Assembly (NCBI RefSeq): GCF_000250985.1
Contig: NW_013524648.1
Coordinates: 585,560-649,559 of the forward strand
Origin: Nematocida parisii ERTm1
Taxonomy: Eukaryota; Microsporidia
Direction: 5' to 3'
Length of the DNA: 64,000 bases
Shown: positions 48,317 through 57,904 of the stretch, piece by piece
Position numbering within the stretch: position 1 is the first letter of the stretch
Layout of the letters: the number at the start of each line of letters is the position of its first letter
Made by a program: the position numbers and the translations under genes
Notes under the pieces: generated by a model
The model's database searches: none
What the model saw: only the letters and a program-made list of their open reading frames with translations
What the model was told of the DNA's origin: nothing

Positions 48317-48991
48317 TACAGCATAAATATAAGAAGAACTTCATGGCTTCTCTTATATTATGTTGTATAATTAGTTTAAACCCAAAAATATAAATTGAAT
48401 TTTCAAAGAAATATGCACGTACTCAAGAAATGCACTACTTAATAAATATATTGAAATTTGCTGGATCGACATAAAAACAGTTAAACATACGATAATACAT
48501 AGCTAAAAGATGAAAATAGAAATATTCTATAATTTCGGGTTATATAAAGGATTATAAATGAGATAATTTCAATAAATACTCTAATCGTATTAATAATACT
48601 AATTACTTCTCTTTCTGCTAGTTTATGTGCATAACTAGCAAGCTAACTCGAAAAGGCATAAACATCCAATGAGAATGTACTTATGTTAATATTATACGTA
48701 CATGTAATATAATTTGTTTATAGTTCATGATGTAATGCATTAATAGTTTAACATACATTATAATTGTATTTACGTTTATTTCTAACAAAGGATGGCAATT
48801 TATATATTAGAGTAGTATAAAGGCTTTTTATGAGTTGTTTGTGCAATTATTTACAGTAGAATATTGGTGGTTATTATTTACCAATTAGAATTTTTTAGTG
48901 ATCAATTACTGCTGTAGTTAAGTATAATTGATCAATAGTTATTTAAGCAAGTATAGCTGATCAATAGAATTGAATTTCTATATAAAATCAG
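48317..48991. promoter_or_regulatory. Intergenic region with three phased TGATCAAT elements before the next start
   Basis: TGATCAAT occurs at 48899-48906, 48929-48936 and 48958-48965, spaced 30 and 29 bp, with partial similarity of the spacers (AAGTATA). The last copy ends about 26 bp before the ATG at 48992. The near-constant spacing of about three helical turns suggests binding sites for one factor on the same face, or a short tandem duplication. A CGGGTTAT copy is at 48536. The rest shows nothing else. Confidence 0.45.
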
Positions 48992-50272
48992 ATGGTATGT
49001 TTTGTAATGGATTCATTAAATGCAAAACTAGTCGAAGTGTTAAATCTACAAAAGCACTTAGCAGAACCAAACAAAGAATTGAATTTAAGTGATAGAAATG
49101 AAATAATCTGTGGAATACTTAGAGTTTATAGAAGAGAACAGCTCTTTCAAAGCGACTATGGCGTATTCAAATCACTTGCATACAACACATTCATGGTTAG
49201 AGTAGTATGGGAGGTGGAGAAGATTGAGACATGCACAGAAGAAATAGTTCTGTCTACAGTTAAAAATGCACTCAAAAATACGCGGTGTGTTGTGGACAGT
49301 ATTAAGAAAATAGCCAATAGCATATCTAATGACATGTATAGAGAATCCTACTGTAATATGATGAATTTCAACTACTTATCTGCTATAATACAATACGGCG
49401 TACTGGGTGACTATATACTGAATGATCTAAAAAGTTCGCTGTTTTTATACTCTGTGAGGCCAGATCTTCCAGATGCTAAAAACATGAAAGAGTCTCTTTT
49501 TGGAATGGACGAGCTGAATGGGTCTACACGGATAAAGAAAGTAATGCACATATTGATAAACCACGGCGGATCACTTGTTAAATATAACTGTGAAGGAAAG
49601 TTAGAGTCGAATATAAAGAATCTGGATATTTCTTATGACAGTGTTCTATCTCTCTACATATTCTTAAATGCGGGGTATGCAGACGTGTATATGCCTATTT
49701 CTCTAATAGAGTCCTCTTTCCTCATGGAAAAAATTAACTTCATGGATGGCAACTGCATTCATCTTGTTCCAACTCTGTTTTTTTTCCTGTACAGAGGGCC
49801 GTGGAATAACACCAGCTATCCATACAGTGTTGCTTTTGAGTATGTATTGAATACTATCCAGTATAACCGGTATGTTCTCTCCCATAACTCAATCATTGCC
49901 TTTATTAAAGAATACTTCCCTGCACTGGGTATTGATATAAAATTGTACATTTCAAAGCTGTATGTGTATACGGCTTCTCTTAACATAAATATGAACAATA
50001 TTGTTATATTCGGAGAATCATCAAAGACAGCACCACCAAAAGTACAGGAAGAACACATTCCACAAATTAAAGATTGTATATGCTATCTTAAAATAGATGC
50101 ATCTAAAGTAGAAAAGTCAAAAAAGAACCATACTAGTAGCACAGACAAAATCCTTTCATTCTTTGTTGTGCTATTGATACTTATTGTTCTCACTCTAGCA
50201 ATGATATTTAAGGATGAATTAGAGATCTTCATATGGTCAATAATTAAGCTATTCAGAGACTATCAAAAATAA
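48992..50272 (+). CDS. Tail-anchored protein, paralog of the gene at 38527 (426 aa)
   Basis: A helical soluble protein with a single TM near the C-terminus (ILSFFVVLLILIVLTLAMIF, about residues 386-405) and a short tail (KLFRDYQK). It shares with the 38527 protein the blocks TRIKKVMHILINHG, SNIKNLDISYDSVLSLYIF and MNFNYLSAIIQYG...DYILNDL. Compared with that protein it has an extra region of about 100 residues after residue 235 (SYPYSVAFEYVLNTIQYNRYV). The start may be this Met or the one at 49007. Codon use is less AT-biased than in the large secreted genes. Confidence 0.8.
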   Translation: MVCFVMDSLNAKLVEVLNLQKHLAEPNKELNLSDRNEIICGILRVYRREQLFQSDYGVFKSLAYNTFMVRVVWEVEKIETCTEEIVLSTVKNALKNTRCVVDSIKKIANSISNDMYRESYCNMMNFNYLSAIIQYGVLGDYILNDLKSSLFLYSVRPDLPDAKNMKESLFGMDELNGSTRIKKVMHILINHGGSLVKYNCEGKLESNIKNLDISYDSVLSLYIFLNAGYADVYMPISLIESSFLMEKINFMDGNCIHLVPTLFFFLYRGPWNNTSYPYSVAFEYVLNTIQYNRYVLSHNSIIAFIKEYFPALGIDIKLYISKLYVYTASLNINMNNIVIFGESSKTAPPKVQEEHIPQIKDCICYLKIDASKVEKSKKNHTSSTDKILSFFVVLLILIVLTLAMIFKDELEIFIWSIIKLFRDYQK

Positions 50273-50745
50273 ACCACCAACAGAAATCATATGAAATACT
50301 GTTAAATACAACTAGATACTGTGATATAAATGTATATTTATATTTCTTGTATCTTCTGATGATTATTGCACTCTTTCTAATTATGCAGTGTATAGATCAT
50401 AGTTATTGCATATACATAAAATAAAGTATTTTTATATTTATTTAGTATTTTGTTGCCAGTTGCTACCAATTCGTTATAATACACTTATTCCTTTATAGAA
50501 TCAGTGACTCTATACAACTGACACTAGTTATTTGTAGTGTTTTTGGGTTATTTCGGGTTATAAATACTAGAAGTGCATTGTTGGTCTGTGCAAATAACCC
50601 GAAATTCTAATTATGTGGTTTTACATTTTGAGTTATTTCGGTTGTTTAGGGGTGCACTTCAGTTAATTATAAATATGCGTATAATCCGAAATAACCTAGG
50701 ATTGCACCGATCAGAATAGTTAAAAAAAATATTTTATTTTCCTTA
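50273..50745. other. Intergenic region with a cluster of CGGGTTAT motifs in both orientations
   Basis: Between 50540 and 50700 there are GGGTTATTTCGGGTTAT, AATAACCCGAAAT, GAGTTATTTCGG and ATCCGAAATAACC. This cluster of the dispersed motif, in both orientations, lies just upstream of the large-family gene at 50746. No ORF or RNA. Confidence 0.5.
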
Positions 50746-53520
50746 ATGAAATGTCTGATTATAAAACTTCTACTGGTCATTAACCATGTACACACTAAAA
50801 TAGCACTGACTGACATACAGAAAATAGAGCAAGTGGTATTTGATGTGAATAATAATTTAGTAATAAATCCAGATGGACCACTTAATGGATTAAGAGGATA
50901 TCTCCTGGATAAAAGTGGATATATGCATAATAAGCGGTTCTTTTCTTCTGAAATAGATACATTTTATACAATGAATGGGTCTGTAAATTCTGAGAGTGGA
51001 CAGTTTGTCTGTGATTGTGTAAGAAAAAAAGTTAAAGACCATGCGTACATAGATATAGACACAGATAAAGCAAAAAAGAAGTATCTTATCAGATATCATA
51101 CACAACTGATTAGAATGTTTCCTTCTGCAGGGGATAATCTTTCTATCTCTGCAGGAAGACCGAATGCACTCATAAGGTTCTTAAAAAGTAAACCAGTTGA
51201 ACAGTACAGTAATTATATTCTGGCTGCCCTTCTATTATTAACAGAACACGTAAATATTTCCATTGGTGCAGACTTAGAAAAAAAAGGAGAAGAAAAGCTT
51301 TTTCTAAAAAGAGCTGATGGTATACGAGAATATTTCAATTTAAGTTTAGCCTTAAATAAAAAAAAGACAGACCAAATATGGAAGGATTATCACTCAGAAA
51401 CAGTAGAGGTCATTGAATTTTTTAAAATGTGCATAGAATATCCTCTTCTAAGCCCAAAAACAGTTAATGGATTTACTGAACCAACTACGTATGAGCAGTT
51501 CATGATAGGAAACTTTTTGAATACACCACAGTTCCTCATCCAGTCGTACATATACGAATTTATTAAGACAAAGGATGATTACATTGAGTTTGTAAAGGCT
51601 GTACACACTTTGCTATCTGATCAAATGGAATGTGCAGATACTATAACCCGAAAATCCCCTAAATGCAAAAAGAGAAAGTTATTAGAAAGAGCATATAAAA
51701 AGCTATTCATAAAAAAAGAAGAATTTAAAAATACAAAAAACCACCTATCCCATATTATTCAGCTTAAATCTGCAATGGATGAGAACAATCCACTTCCATT
51801 AGTAGAGTTTATACAGAGTCTATCACCTACTATACTTCCATTATACAATCGAGATACTAAAGAGTTCGTGGACAATGAAAATACAATTTATTCAGACTGT
51901 GTAGAGTCTTCTATTTTAGGTATGCTCTGCTGGCTATTATATAGTACAGAAATGGAAAAGTACAGTACAGTACATTTATTCAGTCCATCTTCTGATTTAT
52001 TAATGTTTTTCAAGAATTACAGTATACCAAGTAAAAGCGTAACCAGAGAAATGCGGTTAGACTGGTGCCGAGTTGTATCAGGCTTATCAACAAATGAAGA
52101 GATCTCATACATAAAAGAGAAAAGGAATGAAATAAGAAGTGGATTATTAAATATTTTCTTAATTATAGAAGAAGTAGCAGGACACTCTTCAGAAATATCC
52201 GAGCCAATTAATTATCTAAAGAAAATGCTTAGTGAACAACAATTAGATAAGAAATTCAATGTTCAATCGGCTTTACTTCAAATATTCAGATATTTATCAA
52301 ACGGAAGAGTAACTGAAGTACTCTGTGAAGATTTAAGAATACTCAACCGAACGGATAACCGCCCAGATATATTTGGTAAATTTCAGTTAATCTGTGAATT
52401 TAGCACTATATTTACTTTAGACATAAGTTCAGGTCACTGTTCAGTAACCCTAATGAATAGTTCAAGTACACGGCATATACACCAGATAAAAAATGAACTT
52501 TCATCGATTCAAAGGGAGTACACCAACCCTTCTACGTATATAGAATGTATTATTATGCAGTATATAACAGTTGAATTAAACAAAATCAATTGTTCCATTA
52601 ATAATACAGTATACATCCCTAAGAAACAAATACTTCACCATTTATCTAATTATAAGAATAGTGTATCTGAAATATTCTTATTCGGAAGGATTAGTCATAT
52701 TTATACAAAAACATTCATTGTTATGGCATTCCTTTCATATTTTGAGGGCAGAGAGTTTCCTTTAAATGACTCTTTCGTTAGATTTACTAAGAATATTATA
52801 GGAAGTACTGTACTAAATGGTCGTACACAGAGACAGCATATAATGAGTGTTCTTTTGTTTAATTCATGCAGTACCATATACTATACAAATATACAGTATA
52901 CATTCAATGATTTTATAAATTATGAGTATAATCCGTACTTAGTCACAGATATATTAAAGGACATATTAGAAGAAAAAGCATTCTCCGTACGTACTTCTAT
53001 GGGAAGCTTTAAATGCTTATTAAAAATACTTGCACCTACTGCACAGTTTTATACACTGCTTAGAAGAGAGACCACGTTTTATTATTTATCTTCTCTTATA
53101 TCAAGGTCATCAGATTTTTTAAATACTCTATTTATGGCTATAACCTATGTGAATAGTATTATTACACGGGATATGGAATTCACATCCAGTGATATTTATA
53201 TTTATTGGCTTATGCACAGTTTTGAGGCATTTTCTGATGAACCTGAAATTAGTCATATGATATACGATAGTATAAATCCTGTGGAAATTGGGTGTAAATT
53301 TAAATGTGACGGTAACTACATGATAACTTGTGGTAAATTATGGAATGAGTTAAGGGATTATAAGGAATATTTCTATGATGAGTATAATATAGTTAGTACA
53401 GAGAAATACGTAAATATTATGGATAAGTTAAGCTGTCTTCGCACAAAGAAAGCCAATCGGGATAAATATCCATTTACTCATTATTATTGTAATAGAACTA
53501 ATTCCACATGTATTACATAA
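50746..53520 (+). CDS. Large lineage-specific gene family member, intact full-length copy (924 aa)
   Basis: Signal peptide at the N-terminus (MKCLIIKLLLVINHVHTKIA). All family blocks are present in one frame: NPDGPLNGLRGYLLDKSGY, KRFFSSEID, KYLIRYHTQLIRMFPS, EPTTYEQFMIG with FLNTPQFLIQSYIYEF, LCWLLYSTEMEKYSTVHL and FFKNYSIPSKSVT...DWCRVVSGL. A long C-terminal region follows (REFPLNDSFVRFTKNIIG, DIYIYWLMHSFEAFS) that is also found in the split copy at 56.7-57.8 kb. It is the best reference for judging the truncated or split copies. Exported or surface localisation is inferred from the signal peptide; no enzymatic motif was seen. Confidence 0.88.
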   Translation: MKCLIIKLLLVINHVHTKIALTDIQKIEQVVFDVNNNLVINPDGPLNGLRGYLLDKSGYMHNKRFFSSEIDTFYTMNGSVNSESGQFVCDCVRKKVKDHAYIDIDTDKAKKKYLIRYHTQLIRMFPSAGDNLSISAGRPNALIRFLKSKPVEQYSNYILAALLLLTEHVNISIGADLEKKGEEKLFLKRADGIREYFNLSLALNKKKTDQIWKDYHSETVEVIEFFKMCIEYPLLSPKTVNGFTEPTTYEQFMIGNFLNTPQFLIQSYIYEFIKTKDDYIEFVKAVHTLLSDQMECADTITRKSPKCKKRKLLERAYKKLFIKKEEFKNTKNHLSHIIQLKSAMDENNPLPLVEFIQSLSPTILPLYNRDTKEFVDNENTIYSDCVESSILGMLCWLLYSTEMEKYSTVHLFSPSSDLLMFFKNYSIPSKSVTREMRLDWCRVVSGLSTNEEISYIKEKRNEIRSGLLNIFLIIEEVAGHSSEISEPINYLKKMLSEQQLDKKFNVQSALLQIFRYLSNGRVTEVLCEDLRILNRTDNRPDIFGKFQLICEFSTIFTLDISSGHCSVTLMNSSSTRHIHQIKNELSSIQREYTNPSTYIECIIMQYITVELNKINCSINNTVYIPKKQILHHLSNYKNSVSEIFLFGRISHIYTKTFIVMAFLSYFEGREFPLNDSFVRFTKNIIGSTVLNGRTQRQHIMSVLLFNSCSTIYYTNIQYTFNDFINYEYNPYLVTDILKDILEEKAFSVRTSMGSFKCLLKILAPTAQFYTLLRRETTFYYLSSLISRSSDFLNTLFMAITYVNSIITRDMEFTSSDIYIYWLMHSFEAFSDEPEISHMIYDSINPVEIGCKFKCDGNYMITCGKLWNELRDYKEYFYDEYNIVSTEKYVNIMDKLSCLRTKKANRDKYPFTHYYCNRTNSTCIT

Positions 53521-54166
53521 TAATTTCCCATGTGTATGCAATAATTATTATATAATGTATAATAATTATTAATTAAAAGTCATTTATTATTATTTATGCA
53601 TTTCTTTATGGTTATTGGTTTTTTAATACTGTTCATATGCTATTTATTATTTATAATGCATTGTTTTAAATATTTTGTAAAAAGTTGTACCCATAAATAA
53701 ATTTAAATAAAATATTAATGAAGAGTTTACAGAATTTATTACACAATAATAAAAATACATATAGTACAGTATATATAACACACCGTGTATTAATAAATAT
53801 TACTTATTACACATAGTGTATTTAATAAATTACTTATTACACAGTATGTTATATATTCCTTACAGTTTAAAAATGAAATTTTTTTATTATATAATTTATT
53901 CTATTAAGCAGTTATTAGCGAATTACCACGTAAACCCATTTAAAGGCAAGAAATACTAATTAAAACATGAAATTTGGCTCAAACCAGGTAATTACAGTTG
54001 ATTTATCATAAACAACTATAAATTATGGTCAATTTCGAGTATTTACTGTTATTATATAGTGTGTAAAATAAAAGAAACAATGTGTTATAAATAATGAGTA
54101 TATTTCTAGGATTAAGATTGTTTATACTCCCTGTTGTAGTTAACTATTTTCTAGTAGTTTTTTTGT
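53521..54166. repeat. Intergenic region with a short outlying CTTATTACAC array
   Basis: From about 53735 to 53850 the sequence has TTTATTACACAATA and ACTTATTACACATAGTGTATTTAATAA units identical in type to the 19-33 kb repeat domain. The remainder is AT-rich without features up to the tRNA. Confidence 0.75.
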
Positions 54167-54239
54167 GGTGGACTGGTCTAGTGGTTATGATTCTCGCTTA
54201 GGGTGCGGGAGGTGCCGGGTTCGATTCCCGGGTTCGCCC
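54167..54239 (+). tRNA. tRNA-Pro(AGG)
   Basis: The acceptor GGTGGAC pairs with GTTCGCC (two G-T pairs), with discriminator C. The T-arm is CCGGG-TTCGATT-CCCGG. The anticodon stem is CTCGC/GCGGG around the loop TTAGGGT, giving anticodon AGG. The D-arm is GGTCTAGTGGTTA. No intron, no encoded CCA. It differs from the other tRNA-Pro in the window mainly in the acceptor and anticodon stems. Confidence 0.93.
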
Positions 54240-54272
54240 TTTCTTTTTTTTTATCCCCTGCTTTTATTATTT

Positions 54273-55211
54273 ATGTTCTTTGTGCACGGAGGAGCAGGCA
54301 CGGCTTCTTTTTCCACCCTGCTGAAAATGAAAAAAAAACTGAAAAAAGTCATTTTAAAAAATACGTTAGAAAAAATAGCAGAAAAAATGGAAAAATCGGC
54401 ATTATTTAACTGTGGAAATGGCAGTAACAGAACAGAAAATGGAAAAATAGAAAATGAATGCTGCTTAATGAGAAAAAATCAGTTTATGAGTCTTTGTATG
54501 ATACCAGAAAGGAAATTACCATATAAAGAAATAGTTAAACAGATAAAAAGAAAAAGGTTTCCAGGAAAAGTAGTGCCACTCAGTAAAGTATATCAAGAAG
54601 AACCAGCCCAAACCACCCCACAAACAGAAGAAGATAAAGAAATAAATCAAAGCACAGCCGGATCACCAAGTAAAGATAACCAAATACTCAGAAACCCACA
54701 GAAGAATAAAGAATCAGTTATTACAGGATTAGAAAATAATTCAGATACGGTTGGTGTAGTACAGGTAAAGCCACACAGTATAATTGCTTACTCAAGCAGT
54801 GGCGGACCCAATGGCAAAGAATCAGGACGAATTGGGCCATGCTCAGTCTTTGGTGCAAATACGTTTGTATCTGGATCATGTGCTGTGGTTATTTCGGGCA
54901 CAGGAGAGTCTCTGATAAAGCATCAGCTAGCCAGGAGAATACACAAATTATGCACCAAATTGTTATTTGAAGAAATATCACAGGAAATGAAAATATTCAG
55001 TAATAAAGAACGGTTATTTCCGTATATGGCAGGAATTGCCATAAAAAGAAAAAACGGTGAAGTTTTTCTTGTTCATTTCCAAACTGCGGCATCTTTTATT
55101 TTTGCATACTCTGCAGGAGGAAAAACAAAAGTCATCATACACCAGCAGCCCAAAGGAGAGATATTTTTAAATATCATTAGACTACCTGATGATAATTTCC
55201 AAATAAAGTAA
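54273..55211 (+). CDS. Threonine aspartase (taspase)-like Ntn hydrolase (312 aa)
   Basis: Type-2 asparaginase-fold Ntn hydrolases self-cleave before a Thr that becomes the N-terminal nucleophile. Here the N-terminus has VHGGAGTAS, as in the family. The cleavage context is NNSD-TVGVV, with candidate nucleophile Thr159 directly after Asp, as in human taspase-1 (D-TVGAVV). The beta part has SSSGGPNGKESGRIGPCSVFGANTF, matching taspase SSGGLALKHPGRVGQ, and SGTGESLIKHQLARRI, matching SGCGEHLVRTILARE. The alpha part is short and Lys/Gln-rich, with about 90 residues of low complexity before Thr159. I start at the Met of MFFVHGGAG, because the longer frame runs through the tRNA 34 bp upstream. Taspase-1 cleaves after Asp in nuclear regulators such as TFIIA; the substrate here is unknown. 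Confidence 0.7.
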   Translation: MFFVHGGAGTASFSTLLKMKKKLKKVILKNTLEKIAEKMEKSALFNCGNGSNRTENGKIENECCLMRKNQFMSLCMIPERKLPYKEIVKQIKRKRFPGKVVPLSKVYQEEPAQTTPQTEEDKEINQSTAGSPSKDNQILRNPQKNKESVITGLENNSDTVGVVQVKPHSIIAYSSSGGPNGKESGRIGPCSVFGANTFVSGSCAVVISGTGESLIKHQLARRIHKLCTKLLFEEISQEMKIFSNKERLFPYMAGIAIKRKNGEVFLVHFQTAASFIFAYSAGGKTKVIIHQQPKGEIFLNIIRLPDDNFQIK

Positions 55212-56119
55212 TATATTCTATTAATTATTACTGGCATAATCATAAAGAGACAATACTACTCCACATATAATATAAACTAAAATAGTATAAGAAACCTAAT
55301 AGTCAGGATTAGAAGGCAGTTTAAACCTGTACAGAGTGTACTTAGACTAATTTCTGGTTATATCTATAATATTCCCATGAGTGTTTCTGTTCTGGTATAA
55401 GCACTCTTCTTAAATAGTCTGTGTTTAATATGTCACTCCTTGATTCTGTCCTTTTGTTTTGATATAGTCACTGTATGAGTTAGTATTTTAATAGAGTACT
55501 CACAATGACTCGTGTCTGTGTGGTTATTAGTGTTATATGTATAACTAATATAAATTTAATAAATCATGACTAATTTAAATATTCTGATATTCTTGTTATT
55601 ACTAAGTATAATAAAAGCATTGAAATAAATGGAAGAGTGAACATTAGTATAAGTATAAGAAATAGATGAATATAACCCGATATAACCCGAATATAAGTAT
55701 ATCTTATGTATTATAGTTATACGTAATAGGAAATATTCAATTCATTATAATTATAATTTATACTGAGTATGTCTATATGGATAATTAAAAAGAGCAAATT
55801 AGTCTGTTTGAACAAATCTACAGCTAATTTATAATTTTAGTATCTAAAAATAAGATCTTCTGAAGGATGTAAGTACCAGCTGCTGAAATAGCTAGAAGTG
55901 GGATAAGTGCCACTTGTATTGCTGGTGTAAGAAGGCATATCAAACAGGTCCTCTACTGGTGCCTCCTTATTGTATGATGGTTTCTCTGATGGTCCTGCAC
56001 AGTATTGTGCTAGTTTCTTTACTAGTGCCTTATTGTATGAATCACTGTCTAAGCTCTTCTTGTTGTGTTAGTCCTATACACATATCTGTATATTTAGCTA
56101 TTCTCCATATAAACTGTAC
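55212..56119. other. Intergenic region, no intact gene
   Basis: AT-rich, with a pair of ATAACCCGA motifs at about 55675-55695. From about 55870 the sequence looks like decayed coding DNA continuing into the fragment on its right, but no readable frame could be followed. Confidence 0.5.
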
Positions 56120-56560
56120 GTATTGTTCTATTTCATTCTAGGCCCTTTAAACTCATCACTGTCTCTTTGTAGTGAATTTGTCTTATTAGTTAGTGTATTG
56201 TATCCTTCAACTTTTTTTAACCCCATTCTAAAGTTTTTTATAGCTATACCTAGTAGTTCTGTTGTATTGGTTGCCAAATATCATAGCTCTTCAGTTCTCT
56301 TCAAATGGATCTATTTGTTGGCTTGGATTCATTAGTTTATAGTGATTTCTAATTATATCTTTAAATTCTTCTTTTACATATGGATGTGTGTATACTCTTG
56401 TAGTAAGAACTGGTATGTTTGTAATTCTTGCCCTATTTCTTATTTTATTATTGGATTTAGAAGATGGACTTTCTTCATTAATATAGAATGCTTTTATTAA
56501 GTCTTCAAAATAATTTTCAAATACTACAGTTTGATAGCTATTTTTATTAAACTAATAGCC
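56120..56560 (-). pseudogene. Decayed coding fragment of unknown family
   Basis: On the minus strand a protein-like sequence can be read in two frames: FEDLIKAFYINEESPSS and TTRVYTHPYVKEEFKDIIRN in the first, then YLATNTTELLGIAIKNF and RMGLKKVEGYNTL in the second. Composition is coding-like, but there is no start and several interruptions. It lies just downstream, on the same strand, of the split large-family gene, but is not clearly part of it. Confidence 0.5.
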
Positions 56561-56687
56561 CCTTGGCAACATATATTATAATTTATTTTATTATTATAAT
56601 ATGTACACTATTTAAATTTATTTTATTAAAGAGTATTTATTTATAAAGTATGCTTTATATATGGCTTAATGATTAGAAATTGTATTA

Positions 56688-57773
56688 TTATGTGTAAGGC
56701 ATAAACAATATTTTATTCGGGTTATAATCATTAAATAAGAATATTATTGCTTGATATTTCTCTTCAGACTCATAATTGCTGTTGTCAACTAATTCTAGCT
56801 TGTTATCCTGTAAGAACGTTATAAACTTAGTGATATTCTCATTGGACAGTTTATATCCTAAAATACCTTTAATTTCATTTGAAAGTGCATATGGATTAAT
56901 ACGAACATATATGGGTTTAATATCCACCATGCCGAAAGGGTAATGAGAATTAATTAGGTTAAAAAGCCAGCACACATAAATAGCAGTGAGATTGTCGTTA
57001 ACAGGAGAGGGCACTGCATCTATTAATTCATTATGAATATTATTTAAAACAGTTTGTCTGTACGAGCATAGTTCTTTTACAGACATTGTTTTCTGATTAA
57101 TTGGTTCTTTACCATATAATTTTATCTTAGTCTTAGGTTTTGGATGTACTATGTTATAAACAATACTGTTTATTTTATTTAGTATACTAATAATAACGGG
57201 CAAATCTGAGAATAAATAAGGGATTGCGAAGTCTTTCTTATACACCCGTAATATAGATATATATGAATTAAATAAAGAAGTGGTATCTATTGCCCCTATA
57301 TCAGACAGTGTTTCCATCGATGAGGATAGCCCATTTGAAGAGATTTCTGTTTTAGGAATAGTATACACATCATATTCTATAAGTTGTGGATAGTATATTT
57401 TATAGTTATTAGTGTATGCACAGGCAGATAGAATACATTGTCTTGTTTTTAAGTCATCCATAGGAACATCTCTTATAAGATTAGAAGTGAACTGTACCAT
57501 GGAATTATCAATGCCAAGAAATCCTCTATTATTGTGTATTAAGAACATTTTTATAAGCTGTGACTTGTACTCTAAATCATCTAGACTTCCCCATAGCAGT
57601 AGTCCGTTTGGATCATCGCATTTTCTATTCACTATTTCTCTTTTATTTGCCTCATATGAGGTTTTTAGAATAAAAGTCTCCTTTGTTTCATAACTTGTAT
57701 CACCCCAACTTACTAGATATCTCTTGCTAGTGTACTGTTTTATAATCATTTGTGGGTATGTTTTTGGATCCAT
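56688..57773 (-). CDS. Large family member, C-terminal part of a second frame-split gene (361 aa shown)
   Basis: The frame is open well upstream of the Met at 57773, to about 57910 (…DETSFFESTDSYSSRED…), so this Met is probably internal. SQLIKMFLIHNNRGFLGIDNSMVQFTSNLI and TAIYVCWLFNLI correspond to FIVMAFLSYFEGREFPLNDSFVRFTKNII and DIYIYWLMHSF in the intact 924-aa copy. It is therefore the C-terminal region of the gene whose N-terminal part is at 57905-59728, in a different frame. Confidence 0.75.
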   Translation of the reverse strand: MDPKTYPQMIIKQYTSKRYLVSWGDTSYETKETFILKTSYEANKREIVNRKCDDPNGLLLWGSLDDLEYKSQLIKMFLIHNNRGFLGIDNSMVQFTSNLIRDVPMDDLKTRQCILSACAYTNNYKIYYPQLIEYDVYTIPKTEISSNGLSSSMETLSDIGAIDTTSLFNSYISILRVYKKDFAIPYLFSDLPVIISILNKINSIVYNIVHPKPKTKIKLYGKEPINQKTMSVKELCSYRQTVLNNIHNELIDAVPSPVNDNLTAIYVCWLFNLINSHYPFGMVDIKPIYVRINPYALSNEIKGILGYKLSNENITKFITFLQDNKLELVDNSNYESEEKYQAIIFLFNDYNPNKILFMPYT

Positions 57774-57904
57774 ATAAATATTATCATTAGGATTTGGTTC
57801 ATATCGAGATATTCTTCGATTTTTTTTGCGGAAATAACAATCAAGATCTTTATCATCTTCACGGCTTGAATATGAATCAGTTGATTCAAAAAAGGATGTT
57901 TCGT

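Noticed and set aside
54165-54272. N-terminal extension of the taspase-like protein
   Set aside because: This part is the tRNA-Pro(AGG) read as codons; the family homology starts at the Met of 54273.
55914-56335. Two plus-strand short open frames
   Set aside because: Cys/Val/Ser-rich with no coding character; the minus strand here carries the decayed fragment instead.
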